Positions 18,494 to 27,564 of a stretch of 64,000 bases of DNA are shown here, one piece after another (positions within the stretch are counted from its first letter, which is position 1; each line of letters starts with the position of its first letter). Made by a program: the position numbers and the translations under genes. The notes below the pieces were generated by a model. The model had not been told where the DNA came from. It worked only from the letters and a program-made list of their open reading frames with translations, and did not search any database. This stretch comes from Flavobacterium frigidarium DSM 17623 (GTDB lineage Bacteria > Bacteroidota > Bacteroidia > Flavobacteriales > Flavobacteriaceae), in contig NZ_AUDO01000004.1 in the NCBI RefSeq assembly GCF_000425505.1, positions 1 through 64,000 of the forward strand. Direction: 5' to 3'.

Positions 18494-20182
18494 TTAGTAG
18501 ATAGTAAAATATTCAGCGATTGGCCCTAATGCTAATACAGGAAAGAAAGCTAAGGCGGCTATAATTACAATAACAGTTAAGGTCACTAACCCAAATGTAG
18601 CCGTATCTGTCTTGAGGGTTCCATCGTTTTCAGGTATGTATTTCTTTTGTGCTAAGAGTCCAGCAATGGCTACAGGCCCTATGATTGGCAGAAAACGTGC
18701 AAGAAGCAGTACAATTCCTGTAGAAACATTCCACCAAAAAGTATTGTCTCCTAAACCTTCAAACCCACTTCCGTTATTTGCGGACGCAGATGTGAATTCA
18801 TATAACATTTCACTAAGTCCATGAAATCCAGGATTATTTAATGTTGCTGTGCCATATTGAGGCATAGCAGCCGTTATTGCAGTACCCACTAATATTAAGA
18901 ATGGGTGAATCAAAGCAATAATCATCGCTATCTTCATTTCTCTAGCTTCGACCTTCTTCCCGAAAAATTCAGGTGTCCTTCCAACCATTAATCCACTAAT
19001 AAAAACCGCCAAAATGATGAAAATAAAGAAGTTCAAAATTCCGACTCCCACTCCACCATAAAAGCTATTGATCATCATTGCTAGTAATTCATTCATACCT
19101 GAAAGAGGCATCGTGCTGTCGTGCATTGAATTTACCGAACCTGTTGAAATTACTGTAGTTGCAATACTCCAGTATCCTGTTGCTGCTGCACCAATTCTTG
19201 ATTCTTTTCCTTCCATAGCACCCAGAGAGGTATCAATTCCCATTTTTTGAATCATAGGATTTCCTTGCATCTCTGCGATAACATTGGGAATCGTTAATGC
19301 CAAAAATCCAACAGTCATCACGCCAAAAATCATCCACGAGAATTTCTTCCTTTTAATGAAATATCCGAAAGCGAATATCATTGCGAATGGAATCAACATT
19401 TGAGCAATCATTTCGACCATATTGGAGAAGTACGTTGGATTTTCAAAAGGATGTGCAGAATTGGTTCCAAAAAATCCGCCTCCATTCGTACCTACATGTT
19501 TTATCGCTACAAAAGCAGCAGCAGGACCACGAGAAACATCTTGTGAACTGCCTTGTAAAGTAGTTACAGTATCTTTTCCCTCAAAAGTCATTGGAGTTCC
19601 TTGAAAAGCTAGTAAAATTGCCACTACAAATGAAATCGGAAGTAAGATACGTGTACATGATTTCATGAAATACGTATAAAAATTACCTAATTCAGTAGTG
19701 GTTTTATCTCGAAATGCTCTAAAAACTACTACTGCAGCGGCCATTCCCGTCGCGGCACTTACAAACTGTAAAAACATTAGATAGAACTGTCCTAGATAAC
19801 TAAGTCCTGTTTCACCTGAATAATGCTGCAGGTTACAATTCACTACAAAAGAAATCACGGTGTTGAAAGCTAAATCGGCGGACATACTTGGATTTCCATC
19901 TGGATTCATGGGTAAACTTCCCATGGTCATCATGATGATCATTCCTATAAAAAACCATACTACATTAATCGTTAGTAAAGCTTTCATGTGCTGTTTCCAG
20001 TTCATTTCTTGCTCGGGATTAACACCACTCAATTTGAAAAGCACTTTTTCAACCGGATTGAATATAAAATCCAGCCACGTTTTCTCGAGTCCGTAAACCT
20101 TGGAAATATATTTTCCTAATGGAATAGCGAGTGCTAATGTGAGCAAAAACATCGCTATAATTCCAAATATTTCTGTATTCAT
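18494..20182 (-). CDS. kdpA: Potassium-transporting ATPase A chain (K+ binding/translocating subunit)
   Basis: The 562-residue polytopic membrane protein shows the four degenerate selectivity-filter regions of the SKT superfamily: [41 protein letters not shown] and [10 protein letters not shown]. Length fits KdpA (about 560). It is the K+ channel-like subunit of KdpFABC. It is preceded by kdpF and a second microprotein and followed closely by kdpB. Confidence 0.97.
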   Translation of the reverse strand: MNTEIFGIIAMFLLTLALAIPLGKYISKVYGLEKTWLDFIFNPVEKVLFKLSGVNPEQEMNWKQHMKALLTINVVWFFIGMIIMMTMGSLPMNPDGNPSMSADLAFNTVISFVVNCNLQHYSGETGLSYLGQFYLMFLQFVSAATGMAAAVVVFRAFRDKTTTELGNFYTYFMKSCTRILLPISFVVAILLAFQGTPMTFEGKDTVTTLQGSSQDVSRGPAAAFVAIKHVGTNGGGFFGTNSAHPFENPTYFSNMVEMIAQMLIPFAMIFAFGYFIKRKKFSWMIFGVMTVGFLALTIPNVIAEMQGNPMIQKMGIDTSLGAMEGKESRIGAAATGYWSIATTVISTGSVNSMHDSTMPLSGMNELLAMMINSFYGGVGVGILNFFIFIILAVFISGLMVGRTPEFFGKKVEAREMKIAMIIALIHPFLILVGTAITAAMPQYGTATLNNPGFHGLSEMLYEFTSASANNGSGFEGLGDNTFWWNVSTGIVLLLARFLPIIGPVAIAGLLAQKKYIPENDGTLKTDTATFGLVTLTVIVIIAALAFFPVLALGPIAEYFTIY

Positions 20183-20302
20183 TTTTATGTATTAAGGGTT
20201 AAATAAATTTTGGTTTTTAAAGAGGTAAGAACTAAAACTATAATTGCGAAAATCCACTATGATACAATTATCAGCACTTGCCTATTTTTTACCTTGATCA
20301 TT

Positions 20303-20380
20303 TTAGAATTTTTCTGGCTTAAGTAATACGTAAACCATATAGCCAAAAACGGCTATTGCGACAATAAAAAGTGCGATCAT
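20303..20380 (-). CDS. kdpF: KdpF, 25-residue membrane subunit of the Kdp ATPase
   Basis: The minus-strand ATG at 20380 opens a 25-codon frame ending TAA at 20303. The product is a single hydrophobic helix starting MIALFIVAIAVFGYMVYVLL and ending KPEKF, the typical KdpF pattern with a basic/acidic C-terminal end after Leu-Leu. It is too short for most gene callers. It lies 4 nt after the stop of another microprotein and 120 nt before kdpA. KdpF stabilises the KdpFABC complex in the inner membrane. Confidence 0.85.
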   Translation of the reverse strand: MIALFIVAIAVFGYMVYVLLKPEKF

Positions 20381-20384
20381 AATT

Positions 20385-20471
20385 TTAGATTTTTTCAAAA
20401 AAGTCAATGATTAAAAAACAAATGCCAAATAATAAAATGGATAGTCCGAGCAATAAAATTGTTTCAGTCAT
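20385..20471 (-). CDS. 28-residue membrane microprotein upstream of kdpF
   Basis: The ATG at 20471 opens a 28-codon frame ending TAA at 20385. The product starts MTETILLLGLSILLFGICFL and ends IIDFFEKI, a single transmembrane helix with a short charged tail. Only 4 nt separate its stop from the kdpF ATG, and 6 nt separate it from the upstream gene stop, so it is clearly in the operon. It may be a second KdpF-like subunit. No experimental knowledge is claimed. Confidence 0.65.
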   Translation of the reverse strand: MTETILLLGLSILLFGICFLIIDFFEKI

Positions 20472-20477
20472 AATAAT

Positions 20478-20762
20478 TTAATTGTATTTTGGTTGGTGAA
20501 TTTGTTTTGCATATTCTGTTTTCAATACTTCGGGAAATAAATTTGAAATGGTGCAATGCTTCACTTTTAAGAAGGAAGCAATAGAATAGAGATACACATT
20601 GGCAATAATACCTCTTGTTTCTGTGCTACCTGTAACAAATAGTTTTTCAGCTATATTGAGGCATTTTTTGGCCCTTAGTACATTGCCAGCGATTAGTGCT
20701 TTTTTAGTAATCTCAGCAAATCGTTCTGCATTTTTGAATACATTAGTAATTTGATTTTTCAT
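20478..20762 (-). CDS. Conserved-looking 94-residue cytoplasmic protein heading the kdp operon
   Basis: The 94-residue, mostly helical soluble protein (NAERFAEITKKALIAGNVLRAKKCLNIAEKL) has no signal or membrane segment. The helical hairpins look TPR-like: repeated Ala/Leu positions, then TRGIIANVYLYSIASFLKV. It is the first gene of the operon that continues into two microproteins and kdpA, B and C. Similar small ORFs occur beside Flavobacterium kdp genes (I recall a DUF7674-type annotation, unverified). Function is unknown; regulation or assembly of the pump is possible. Confidence 0.7.
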   Translation of the reverse strand: MKNQITNVFKNAERFAEITKKALIAGNVLRAKKCLNIAEKLFVTGSTETRGIIANVYLYSIASFLKVKHCTISNLFPEVLKTEYAKQIHQPKYN

Positions 20763-20875
20763 TTGAATGTTATTTATTTTCTAGTGCAATGCCAAAAGAC
20801 ATTCCAAAAAAGGAACAAACTAATTAATCAACTACATATCAACATATTAACACACAAACGTAATTTTAGAGCACA

Positions 20876-20906
20876 AAAAAAGCCTATCAAAATGATAGGC
20901 TTTTTA
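20876..20906 (-). terminator. Terminator after the sigma54 regulator gene
   Basis: A 9-bp stem (agcctatca / tgataggct) is flanked by A and T runs, so it can work in both directions. On the minus strand it follows the regulator stop (20925) by 19 nt. It separates that gene from the kdp operon. Confidence 0.8.
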
Positions 20907-20924
20907 TTAAAATGATAGGTTTTA

Positions 20925-22265
20925 TTAAATTCTATACTCTTCTACCTTTCGATACAAAGTAGCAATTCCAATTTCTAACAACCTTGCAGCTTCTGCTTTA
21001 TTGCCATTTGTGTAATTTAAAACTTTTTGGATGTGTAGTTTTTCCATGCTATTGATAGCAAAAGCGGATAGTATATTATCACCACTATTCTCTTTATAAT
21101 TTACAATTTCATAGGGTAAATCGGCTGCAGTTAAAGAATTCGAAGAAGCTAAAATCACTGCTCTTTCAATTACGTTTTTAAGCTCACGCACATTTCCTGA
21201 CCAAGAGTATTTTTCTAAGTACTCCAAAAAATCGTCCTCAATTTCTAGTGCCTTCTTATTTGTTGCAACTGAAAATTTTTCAACAAAAAAACTAGTAAGA
21301 GCACCTATGTCCTTGACACGCGCACGCAAAGGCGGCAAATTTATTTCGAAAATATTCAACCTATAATATAAATCAGAACGGAAACGATGAGCCTCACTTT
21401 CGGTTTTTAAATTCCGATTAGTAGCTGCAATTAATCTAAAATTGGATTTTTTAGGGGTACTATCACCAACGGTGATATATTCATTGGTTTCTAATACTCT
21501 TAGTAATTTTGCTTGCAAATCAAGAGGCATTTCTCCTATCTCGTCCAAGAATAAAGTACCACCATTTGCTTCTTCAATAAAACCCTTTTTGTCTTTTACA
21601 GCTCCTGTAAAAGCACCTTGACGGTGACCAAAGAGTTCGCTTTCTAATAATTCTTTACTAAAAGTACTGCAGTTCAGAGCCACAAATGATTTTCCTACGC
21701 GAGTACTATTTTCATGAATGGCTTGAGCAAAAACTTCTTTACCCGTTCCTGTCTCTCCAGTTAATAAAACGGTGGAATCAGTTATGGCGACTTTTTTTGC
21801 CAATTCAATAACTTGTAACAATGCTTTAGACTTTCCTATGATAGCGTCAAAAGAATATTTATTCATAATGCGCTTTTCCAACTGCTTCACTTTCTTCTGA
21901 AGTTGGACTTTTTCTAAAGCCTTGTATAAAAGCGGAATGATTTTATCATTGTCATCCCCTTTGACAATATAATCAAAAGCGCCATTTTTCATTGCTTGAA
22001 CGCCGTCAGATATGTTTCCATAAGCGGTTAGCAAAATCACTTCTGTTAATGGGAAATTAGTTTTTATCTTTTGAAGAAAATCTACTCCATTACCGTCAGG
22101 AAGTTTGACATCACATAGCACAACATCAATATCATTCTGCTCTAATTTTTTGAATCCCAACTTCAAATCCGGAGCTTCAACTACTTCAAATCCCTCTGAT
22201 TTTATTATCCTTGCGAGTAAACCACGAAGTTTTTCTTCGTCATCAATTATTAAAATATTTTTCAA
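20925..22265 (-). CDS. NtrC-family sigma54-dependent response regulator of the kdp locus
   Basis: The 446-residue protein has a receiver domain (DDEE near 8-11, phospho-acceptor Asp52 in CDVKLPDG, then TAYG and the conserved Lys). The AAA+ sigma54 activator domain has Walker A GETGTGKE, GAFTGA and FLDEIGEMPLDLQAKLLRVLE. A C-terminal Fis-type HTH (NKAEAARLLEIGIATLYRKV) completes it. The usual KdpE is OmpR-like; here an NtrC-type regulator heads the kdp genes. It presumably receives phosphate from the histidine kinase at 11094-12809. It would need RpoN, so a -24/-12 promoter is expected in front of the kdp operon. Confidence 0.92.
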   Translation of the reverse strand: MKNILIIDDEEKLRGLLARIIKSEGFEVVEAPDLKLGFKKLEQNDIDVVLCDVKLPDGNGVDFLQKIKTNFPLTEVILLTAYGNISDGVQAMKNGAFDYIVKGDDNDKIIPLLYKALEKVQLQKKVKQLEKRIMNKYSFDAIIGKSKALLQVIELAKKVAITDSTVLLTGETGTGKEVFAQAIHENSTRVGKSFVALNCSTFSKELLESELFGHRQGAFTGAVKDKKGFIEEANGGTLFLDEIGEMPLDLQAKLLRVLETNEYITVGDSTPKKSNFRLIAATNRNLKTESEAHRFRSDLYYRLNIFEINLPPLRARVKDIGALTSFFVEKFSVATNKKALEIEDDFLEYLEKYSWSGNVRELKNVIERAVILASSNSLTAADLPYEIVNYKENSGDNILSAFAINSMEKLHIQKVLNYTNGNKAEAARLLEIGIATLYRKVEEYRI

Positions 22266-22357
22266 AAGATGTGCAATTTTATTTATGTAAAACTAGTTAT
22301 TATTTAATTACAATAAAAAATAATAGTGAAGCAATAGAGTGTCTGGATCAAAACAAT

Positions 22358-22648
22358 TTATCGTACTGAATTTATGATTTTACCTTTTTTTTCAGTTTGC
22401 TCTTTTCTATCCTTATTATTTTTTGAATAACTCCATAACATAAGCAGTCCAAAAATAATAAATCCAATAGAAATCCATTTGGTGACTCTTTCAAAGAATG
22501 TTATTACTACTGCTTTTTCATAACTCAAAAACCCTTCCACTCCCATTGGTCCTCTTCTGTAAAACTTTCGTCTGTTGATCCAGTACCGAAGGCTTAAACC
22601 TATAAAGAGAGAAACTATACTTAAAAACAATGCAGGATTCATATGCAA
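22358..22648 (-). CDS. Small two-helix membrane protein at the end of the tra operon
   Basis: The 96-residue protein has a hydrophobic segment at about 3-20 and a second at about 60-73 (ISIGFIIFGLLMLW). A basic region YWINRRKFYRRGPMGVEGF lies between them, and the tail is charged. Comparable small ORFs follow traN in flavobacterial conjugative elements. It lies 173 bp after the traN stop in the same direction. I do not recognise the function; a transfer-related or entry-exclusion role is only a guess. Confidence 0.65.
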   Translation of the reverse strand: MHMNPALFLSIVSLFIGLSLRYWINRRKFYRRGPMGVEGFLSYEKAVVITFFERVTKWISIGFIIFGLLMLWSYSKNNKDRKEQTEKKGKIINSVR

Positions 22649-22821
22649 ATATTTAAAAATTCAACAATATAAATGTACAAAAAAACTAATATTTAAAAAA
22701 TAAACGACTCATTTTTAAGTAGTTAAATTAAATTTTTAATCAACTAAAATGAAAGTGATTGTTAAACTATAAATAGTAAAACAATCACTTCATCAAACCG
22801 TTTTGATCCTCTACAGTTTTT

Positions 22822-23757
22822 TTATTTGACATCTCTTTCGATGTATCTCTCTTTATCTTTCCTAACATCCTCCTGCTGGATTAGTTTAGATTTAAGTAAA
22901 TCTGAGTTCTTAATTTCTAATATCTGTAATCGGCTACCATTTTTTTCATGGAGTTCTATGCGAAGTACTTTGTCATCAGCGATCGTAAATTGATCCAAAA
23001 CAAAAACATTTCTGGAAACCGTTTTTCCTTGTACCTCATCGATAGATTTATAAACTCGTATTGGATGTTTAATTACTTCTTGTACAACCGTGCGTTTCGC
23101 TTTCTTTTTATCTATCACTTTAAAATTGATGAAATCAATTGGAAATGAAACGAAGCTTGAATTCCTAATTTGTGTATAAAAATAAAATTTGTCATCATTA
23201 ATATGAATACCTTTCAATAGAAATTCTATTCCAAATTTTCTGGTGCCAATTTGTTTTATAAAGTGCTTGTCTTGCTTATAAATCTCCTCCATTAATTCGT
23301 CGACCATGTTGGGCGAATTCGTTCCAAGTTCTTTAAACAAAATTGGTTTCGAATTCCATTCACGATCACTTTTGAGGGTTTTAGTTAAACTGTAATTAGT
23401 AACCCTAGGACATGAATTGTAGGAGACATTAAAACTATAGAAAGTTCCGTCTTCTGTAATTACTGAAAAATTGGTTTCTTCTTCAAAATCGCGAACAGAA
23501 GCCTTAACTCGTAAAACATTACCAGCATCATCAGCCTTACTCGCAACCAAGTTAGTACTACCTAAATCTACGTAACGTATAACAGAAGGAAATAATAGAT
23601 GTGAAGTTTTATCGAATGTTACTTCTATACTGTATGGTTCTATTATAGATAGGTTTTTCTTTGCATTCGTGCACAAGGCCTCCTGCCCGTGCGTAATTGA
23701 TGTGTATCCTAACATTAAAATTAGTATCATCAAAGTATTTTTTACAGCTGTTTTCAT
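22822..23757 (-). CDS. traN: Conjugative transposon protein TraN (DUF4138)
   Basis: The 311-residue secreted protein has a signal peptide (about 1-24, ending at HGQ). The TraN pattern is clear: IEVTFDKTSHLLFPSVIRYVDLGS near residues 47-70, then KADDAGNVLRVKA and TEDGTFYSFNVSY, ending in a charged tail. TraN is part of the outer-membrane-associated section of the Bacteroidota type IV transfer apparatus, in a VirB9-like position. It is 25 bp after traM. Confidence 0.93.
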   Translation of the reverse strand: MKTAVKNTLMILILMLGYTSITHGQEALCTNAKKNLSIIEPYSIEVTFDKTSHLLFPSVIRYVDLGSTNLVASKADDAGNVLRVKASVRDFEEETNFSVITEDGTFYSFNVSYNSCPRVTNYSLTKTLKSDREWNSKPILFKELGTNSPNMVDELMEEIYKQDKHFIKQIGTRKFGIEFLLKGIHINDDKFYFYTQIRNSSFVSFPIDFINFKVIDKKKAKRTVVQEVIKHPIRVYKSIDEVQGKTVSRNVFVLDQFTIADDKVLRIELHEKNGSRLQILEIKNSDLLKSKLIQQEDVRKDKERYIERDVK

Positions 23758-23782
23758 TTTATACCATTTATTTTTTGAACAA

Positions 23783-25042
23783 TTATTTTTTTGAGACTAA
23801 CAGTACTTGCAGTCCTGCTTTTAGGGTAACTTTTGGAGTCTTAATTTTTTTTGAGAAATAATTTGAAACACCTTGGACTAATCCTCGGCTTAGATCCCCT
23901 GCGATCTGTTGTCCTGCAGAAGTTGACAACATTATACTACTACCAGAAGTTTGTCCCATATTGGCTGCCATGTCGGTCATAGCGGTACGTTCTGGAGAAT
24001 ATGGCACTGCCAATCCTTGTTGCCCGTCCAAACCATAAATAGTGAGCTCAATCGGGAGAATATTTCCCTCCAACTCAATGGAGCTAATTTTTAGTTGTAG
24101 CCTACCTTGCTGAAACTTCGAATTTGCAGTTACTACAGTGCCGATTGGGATCGTTTTGTTCTGTATTCTTGCGGGTTCCAATAAACGGAGGCTAACACTG
24201 GTTTCTTCGGAGACGAGTTGTGTTTCTTGAACAACTGCACGAATACTATTCTTTGTTTGCTGTTGCTGATCAGTACTGGTGAATGTACTATTGCTAACCG
24301 CTACTTCGAGGTGCTCCTCAACGCTTTGCTTAAGGTTAGAAACGACATTGTGCCTTTCTGGAATTATGGAAACAAAGACTTCTTTAGGTGGTGAAGAAGT
24401 AACAGTTGCCTTGTTTTCATTCGAAGCTGAATTGATAGGTAAATATTTAGCCGCCATCTGATACGATTTCTCCATTAACTCCAATTGATTCTCAACAATA
24501 CTAGTTGGTGGTTCTTCCTTTTTTGCCAGTTCTTTTTTTAGTTCCTCCAATTGTTTGCGTAATTCCTGTGTTTCAGAATTATCATTATTGTAAAAACTTC
24601 CCAATGTGCTTTGTGCATTACGATAACTACTTAATGAAGCGTTAGTATTCGCTTCATTTTCAGGAACATCTTGCAACGATTCTGCTGTACTCCCTTCATT
24701 CCAGTAATCAGATAGCGATGTCAAGGCATTTTGTTTTTCTAGATTTTTCTGTTCTACTAATTCCTGTTCATAGGCTTTTTGTTTGTCATTCTCTAAATCA
24801 ATAGTTGTCGCTTGAGGAACAGAATCATTAAGCGCCATAATCTCAATATTTTTTACATTTTCTACTGGTTTAAAGATCAAATACAAGCAGCCCAAAAATA
24901 CGATCGCCATCAATGATAAGATTATTGCCTTTTTAATTTTTTCGGCTTTACCCTCCCTACTCACTTCCAGTCCATCAGAAGCTGTATTTATACTGCCATC
25001 TGTAACATAGACCGCATTTTTCTTGTTTTCATTTTCTTTCAT
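23783..25042 (-). CDS. traM: Conjugative transposon protein TraM (VirB10-like)
   Basis: The 419-residue protein has one N-terminal membrane helix (about 37-60, IILSLMAIVFLGCLYLIF). A long Gln/Glu-rich periplasmic linker with a coiled coil (ELRKQLEELKKELAKKE) follows. The C-terminal beta domain resembles the TraM/VirB10 type (IPIGTVVTANSKFQQGRLQL, then LPIELTIYGLDGQQGLAVP). It bridges inner and outer membrane in the mating apparatus. It is encoded between the small TraL-like ORF and traN. Confidence 0.92.
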   Translation of the reverse strand: MKENENKKNAVYVTDGSINTASDGLEVSREGKAEKIKKAIILSLMAIVFLGCLYLIFKPVENVKNIEIMALNDSVPQATTIDLENDKQKAYEQELVEQKNLEKQNALTSLSDYWNEGSTAESLQDVPENEANTNASLSSYRNAQSTLGSFYNNDNSETQELRKQLEELKKELAKKEEPPTSIVENQLELMEKSYQMAAKYLPINSASNENKATVTSSPPKEVFVSIIPERHNVVSNLKQSVEEHLEVAVSNSTFTSTDQQQQTKNSIRAVVQETQLVSEETSVSLRLLEPARIQNKTIPIGTVVTANSKFQQGRLQLKISSIELEGNILPIELTIYGLDGQQGLAVPYSPERTAMTDMAANMGQTSGSSIMLSTSAGQQIAGDLSRGLVQGVSNYFSKKIKTPKVTLKAGLQVLLVSKK

Positions 25043-25101
25043 GTCTTTTCTTTTTTATAATTAGGACTAATGATCCCTCTAGCGATTGCTCACTACAGGA
25101 A

Positions 25102-25257
25102 TTAAAACAAACTGATAAGAATACCAACTATGCTGATTATTAGATAGGCGGTAAAACAAACCATGATGTATGTATACTGGACTTGTAATGGAAGCATCCT
25201 CCATTTCACCTCAACTTCATTGATCCATAGATCAATATTTGTTCGAATCTGTTTCAT
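25102..25257 (-). CDS. 51-residue membrane protein in the traL position
   Basis: The ATG at 25257 (12 nt after the traK stop at 25269) opens 51 codons ending TAA at 25102. The product has a soluble N-terminus (MKQIRTNIDLWINEVEVKW) and a C-terminal transmembrane helix (IMVCFTAYLIISIVGILISL). In CTnDOT-like operons traL sits between traK and traM, so this short protein is its positional counterpart. It is too short for routine gene calling. Sequence alone does not prove homology. Confidence 0.7.
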   Translation of the reverse strand: MKQIRTNIDLWINEVEVKWRMLPLQVQYTYIMVCFTAYLIISIVGILISLF

Positions 25258-25268
25258 CGTTACAATTT

Positions 25269-25892
25269 TTAGCGTTCTATAATTTCTAGGTCTTTATTTT
25301 CCAAAACCGTAAACTTCTCCATATTGAATCCTTGTGGATTGTTATCTGAACGAACGGAATTCACTAGGTAGCAAGAAGTGACAAGATTCCTTTTTGTTAC
25401 ATTACTGGATCGAATGATGAACTGCTTAGAGTACGTTTTCACAGCATAAGGATAGGTTTCAAAATCACATACCACACTATCCACTTCAAGTCGCTGTTGG
25501 ACATTTCCCGAAATGATCCTATTGTAATATCCTTTTTCTGCTAAGTCTTTGTAATAATCAAAAGCACTTTTATCAGCAAGATTAAATGCTCTTTTCATAT
25601 TGTTCTCAATGGCATTTTTATCCGGAGCTAGTGTAAAGAAAAGCTCGTGAAATCGACGTACATGCTCACGCGCCTCTACGGGCCTACTGATAGAAGCATC
25701 CTGAGCAAGAGCCAACATCAGCGATTTGCCATTGTCTAATACATAGACTTTCTGACGTTGTAATTCAGCGAAACGGTACGATTCCCAAACAGCATAACCC
25801 GATATACCCACACACAGTACTGCAAATACAAGAGCATAAAGCCTAATTTGACTAAAACTGTTTTCGATGTTTCTTAAAGTTTTAAATTCCAT
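25269..25892 (-). CDS. traK: Conjugative transposon protein TraK (VirB8-like)
   Basis: The 207-residue protein starts MEFKTLRNIENSFSQIRLY. One membrane helix (about 17-36) and a periplasmic domain of VirB8 type follow, with ENNMKRAFNLADKSAFDYY and YYNRIISGNVQQRLEVDSV as landmarks. Length and motifs agree with TraK. It is a core inner-membrane component of the transfer complex. It lies 15 bp after the traJ 3' part. Confidence 0.93.
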   Translation of the reverse strand: MEFKTLRNIENSFSQIRLYALVFAVLCVGISGYAVWESYRFAELQRQKVYVLDNGKSLMLALAQDASISRPVEAREHVRRFHELFFTLAPDKNAIENNMKRAFNLADKSAFDYYKDLAEKGYYNRIISGNVQQRLEVDSVVCDFETYPYAVKTYSKQFIIRSSNVTKRNLVTSCYLVNSVRSDNNPQGFNMEKFTVLENKDLEIIER

Positions 25893-25907
25893 TTTACTTT
25901 AATTTAA

Positions 25908-26312
25908 TTATTTTTTCATTAATTTTCCACCAATATATCTAGCAACAGAGCTTGTACCAGCTCCCACAGTATTCCCAGTTTTTGTGGTTGTTTGATTTAT
26001 ATTACGAACAAAATTCCCTGCACCACCAGCCTGAATAATCCATCCAGTCACCGTAGGTATGGTAAAATACCCTATGATGCCAATAATCATAAATATGATA
26101 TAAACAGTACTCGATGAATCGGGAATAAAATTGGGATCAGTTAAACTGTCGATATCCTTTTGGAGTATTAAGGATTGGATCTTGGACAACATCGCACTAA
26201 AAAGATCTGAAACGGGTAACCAGAGATACACACTAATGTACCGAGTCAGCCATTGCGTTAAAGTAGACTGAAATCCATCCCAGACTGAAATCGCAAATGC
26301 TATAGGGCCCAC
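25908..26312 (-). pseudogene. traJ: traJ, C-terminal part (shifted frame)
   Basis: The 134-residue frame has a GTG as its first possible start, reading MGPIAFAISVWDGFQSTL. It contains the last TraJ membrane segments (VYIIFMIIGIIGYFTIPTVTGW) and the Gly/Thr-rich tail. In intact TraJ the same residues follow directly after ILSIL of the N-terminal part. It overlaps the N-terminal frame by 13 nt and is shifted by one base relative to it. Without a recoding event or a restart at this GTG, no full TraJ can be made. Confidence 0.8.
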
Positions 26313-26905
26313 AATATTGAAAGCACTATTAAGAAGAAGGTTCGTATCGTATCTATGACTAATGCAGCCGCTTGAAAAATAACTTCTACAAATTCACGAA
26401 ATCCATCTCGAAACATTTTCTTTAGACTGTAGATCTGCCTTTCCGCGTACATGCTTGACATGGTGACCAAGTCGGAAGGTGTCCATCCGAGTTCATCTAA
26501 CTTTTTATCAAATTCTTCATCCGATGCTAAATAGGCTGTTTCAGGATTACGAAGCATCGCTTCTCTCTCTAGTAGGTCTTTTTGCTGTTGTAAAGCATTC
26601 AAATCTAAAACTTGACTTTTTAATATGCTATGCGTTCCTTGCACCACTGGACTCAATACACCGTTAAGAGTTCCTAAAACAATCGTTGGGAAAAATGTAA
26701 TACAGATACCTAAAGCAAAAGGCCTTAGTAAGGGGAAGACGTCTATCGGTTCGGCACTACTTAGCGCTTGCCAGACTTTTAATGCAACATAAAACAATGC
26801 ACCCAGTCCAGCCAAACCCTTAGCAACCGCTGCCATATCTGCTGATAAAGGCATCATCTCATCATAGAGCGAACGTAGTACTTCATGAAGGTTACTGAAT
26901 TCCAT
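26300..26905 (-). pseudogene. traJ: traJ, N-terminal part (frameshifted)
   Basis: The 201-residue frame has the TraJ N-terminus (SLYDEMMPLSADMAAVAKGLAG) and membrane helices at about 25-45 and 68-90. It reaches RTFFLIVLSIL and then leaves family sequence as WAL and a stop. TraJ is normally about 330 residues and continues GPIAFAISVWDG. The coding strand reads ATATTGTGGGCCC. Removing a duplicated TG restores ILGPIAF, so a 2-bp duplication is the simplest explanation. TraJ is a VirB6-like inner-membrane protein needed for mating. Confidence 0.85.
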
Positions 26906-26907
26906 GA

Positions 26908-27540
26908 TTACCAGTATTTCTGGTTAGCGGTTCCGTAAAGATCCAATACTCTTTGACTATTATTGGCTTTTTTGGCTCGCAGGTAACTAACCGAAATATT
27001 TTTATTCGTGAAGTAGCGAACCAAATTGTGGTACTCTTTTACTTTTACATACACCTGTTCAATAATGTCCATTCGTTCTTTATCATTGAGCGACAAACTG
27101 GAAGAGTTTACAATTTGTTTTAGCTCTTTCAATAGTTCTGTGCTTTCGGTTAGCAGGATGGAATACCCATTCGCAATAGCTGTTAATTCCTGCTCATTGA
27201 AATTGGGATCGTTCAACATTTTCCCGAAATTGTTTACATACATTTCAGAAACATCACCAACAAGTAAAACAGTCTGTTGCACTTTTCGAGCATCTTTTAC
27301 CAAACTATTTACAGCCTGTAATTTATCATAATATTCTTTGCCCTGTTTGTATACCTTTTCTACTTCCTTGAAATTTTTAATAACATTGGATACCGTAGAT
27401 GAAGTCTGTATAATTTCATTGGCGCTATTAAGAATACCTGATGCCAAATTTGTTGGATCAGTTACCACCCATTGTGCTTTAGCATTCGGCATGAAAGCGA
27501 ATACAATCACCATGCATACCATAATTTTTAAATTTTTCAT
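26908..27540 (-). CDS. traI: DUF4141 conjugative transfer protein (TraI-like)
   Basis: The 210-residue secreted protein has a signal peptide (about 1-22, ending KAQ) and the family start QWVVTDPTNLASGILNS. Helical segments follow (VSNVIKNFKEVEKVYKQGKEYYDKL, in which long coiled coils are likely), ending in ANQKYW. It matches the DUF4141/TraI component of CTnDOT-like elements, a VirB5-like position between the ATPase TraG and TraJ. It is 24 bp downstream of traG. Confidence 0.88.
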   Translation of the reverse strand: MKNLKIMVCMVIVFAFMPNAKAQWVVTDPTNLASGILNSANEIIQTSSTVSNVIKNFKEVEKVYKQGKEYYDKLQAVNSLVKDARKVQQTVLLVGDVSEMYVNNFGKMLNDPNFNEQELTAIANGYSILLTESTELLKELKQIVNSSSLSLNDKERMDIIEQVYVKVKEYHNLVRYFTNKNISVSYLRAKKANNSQRVLDLYGTANQKYW

Positions 27541-27564
27541 TTCTATTCGTTTTTAAAATGTTTA

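Noticed and set aside
26300..26312. Programmed -1 frameshift in traJ
   Set aside because: No canonical slippery heptamer is present; a TG duplication explains the change more simply.
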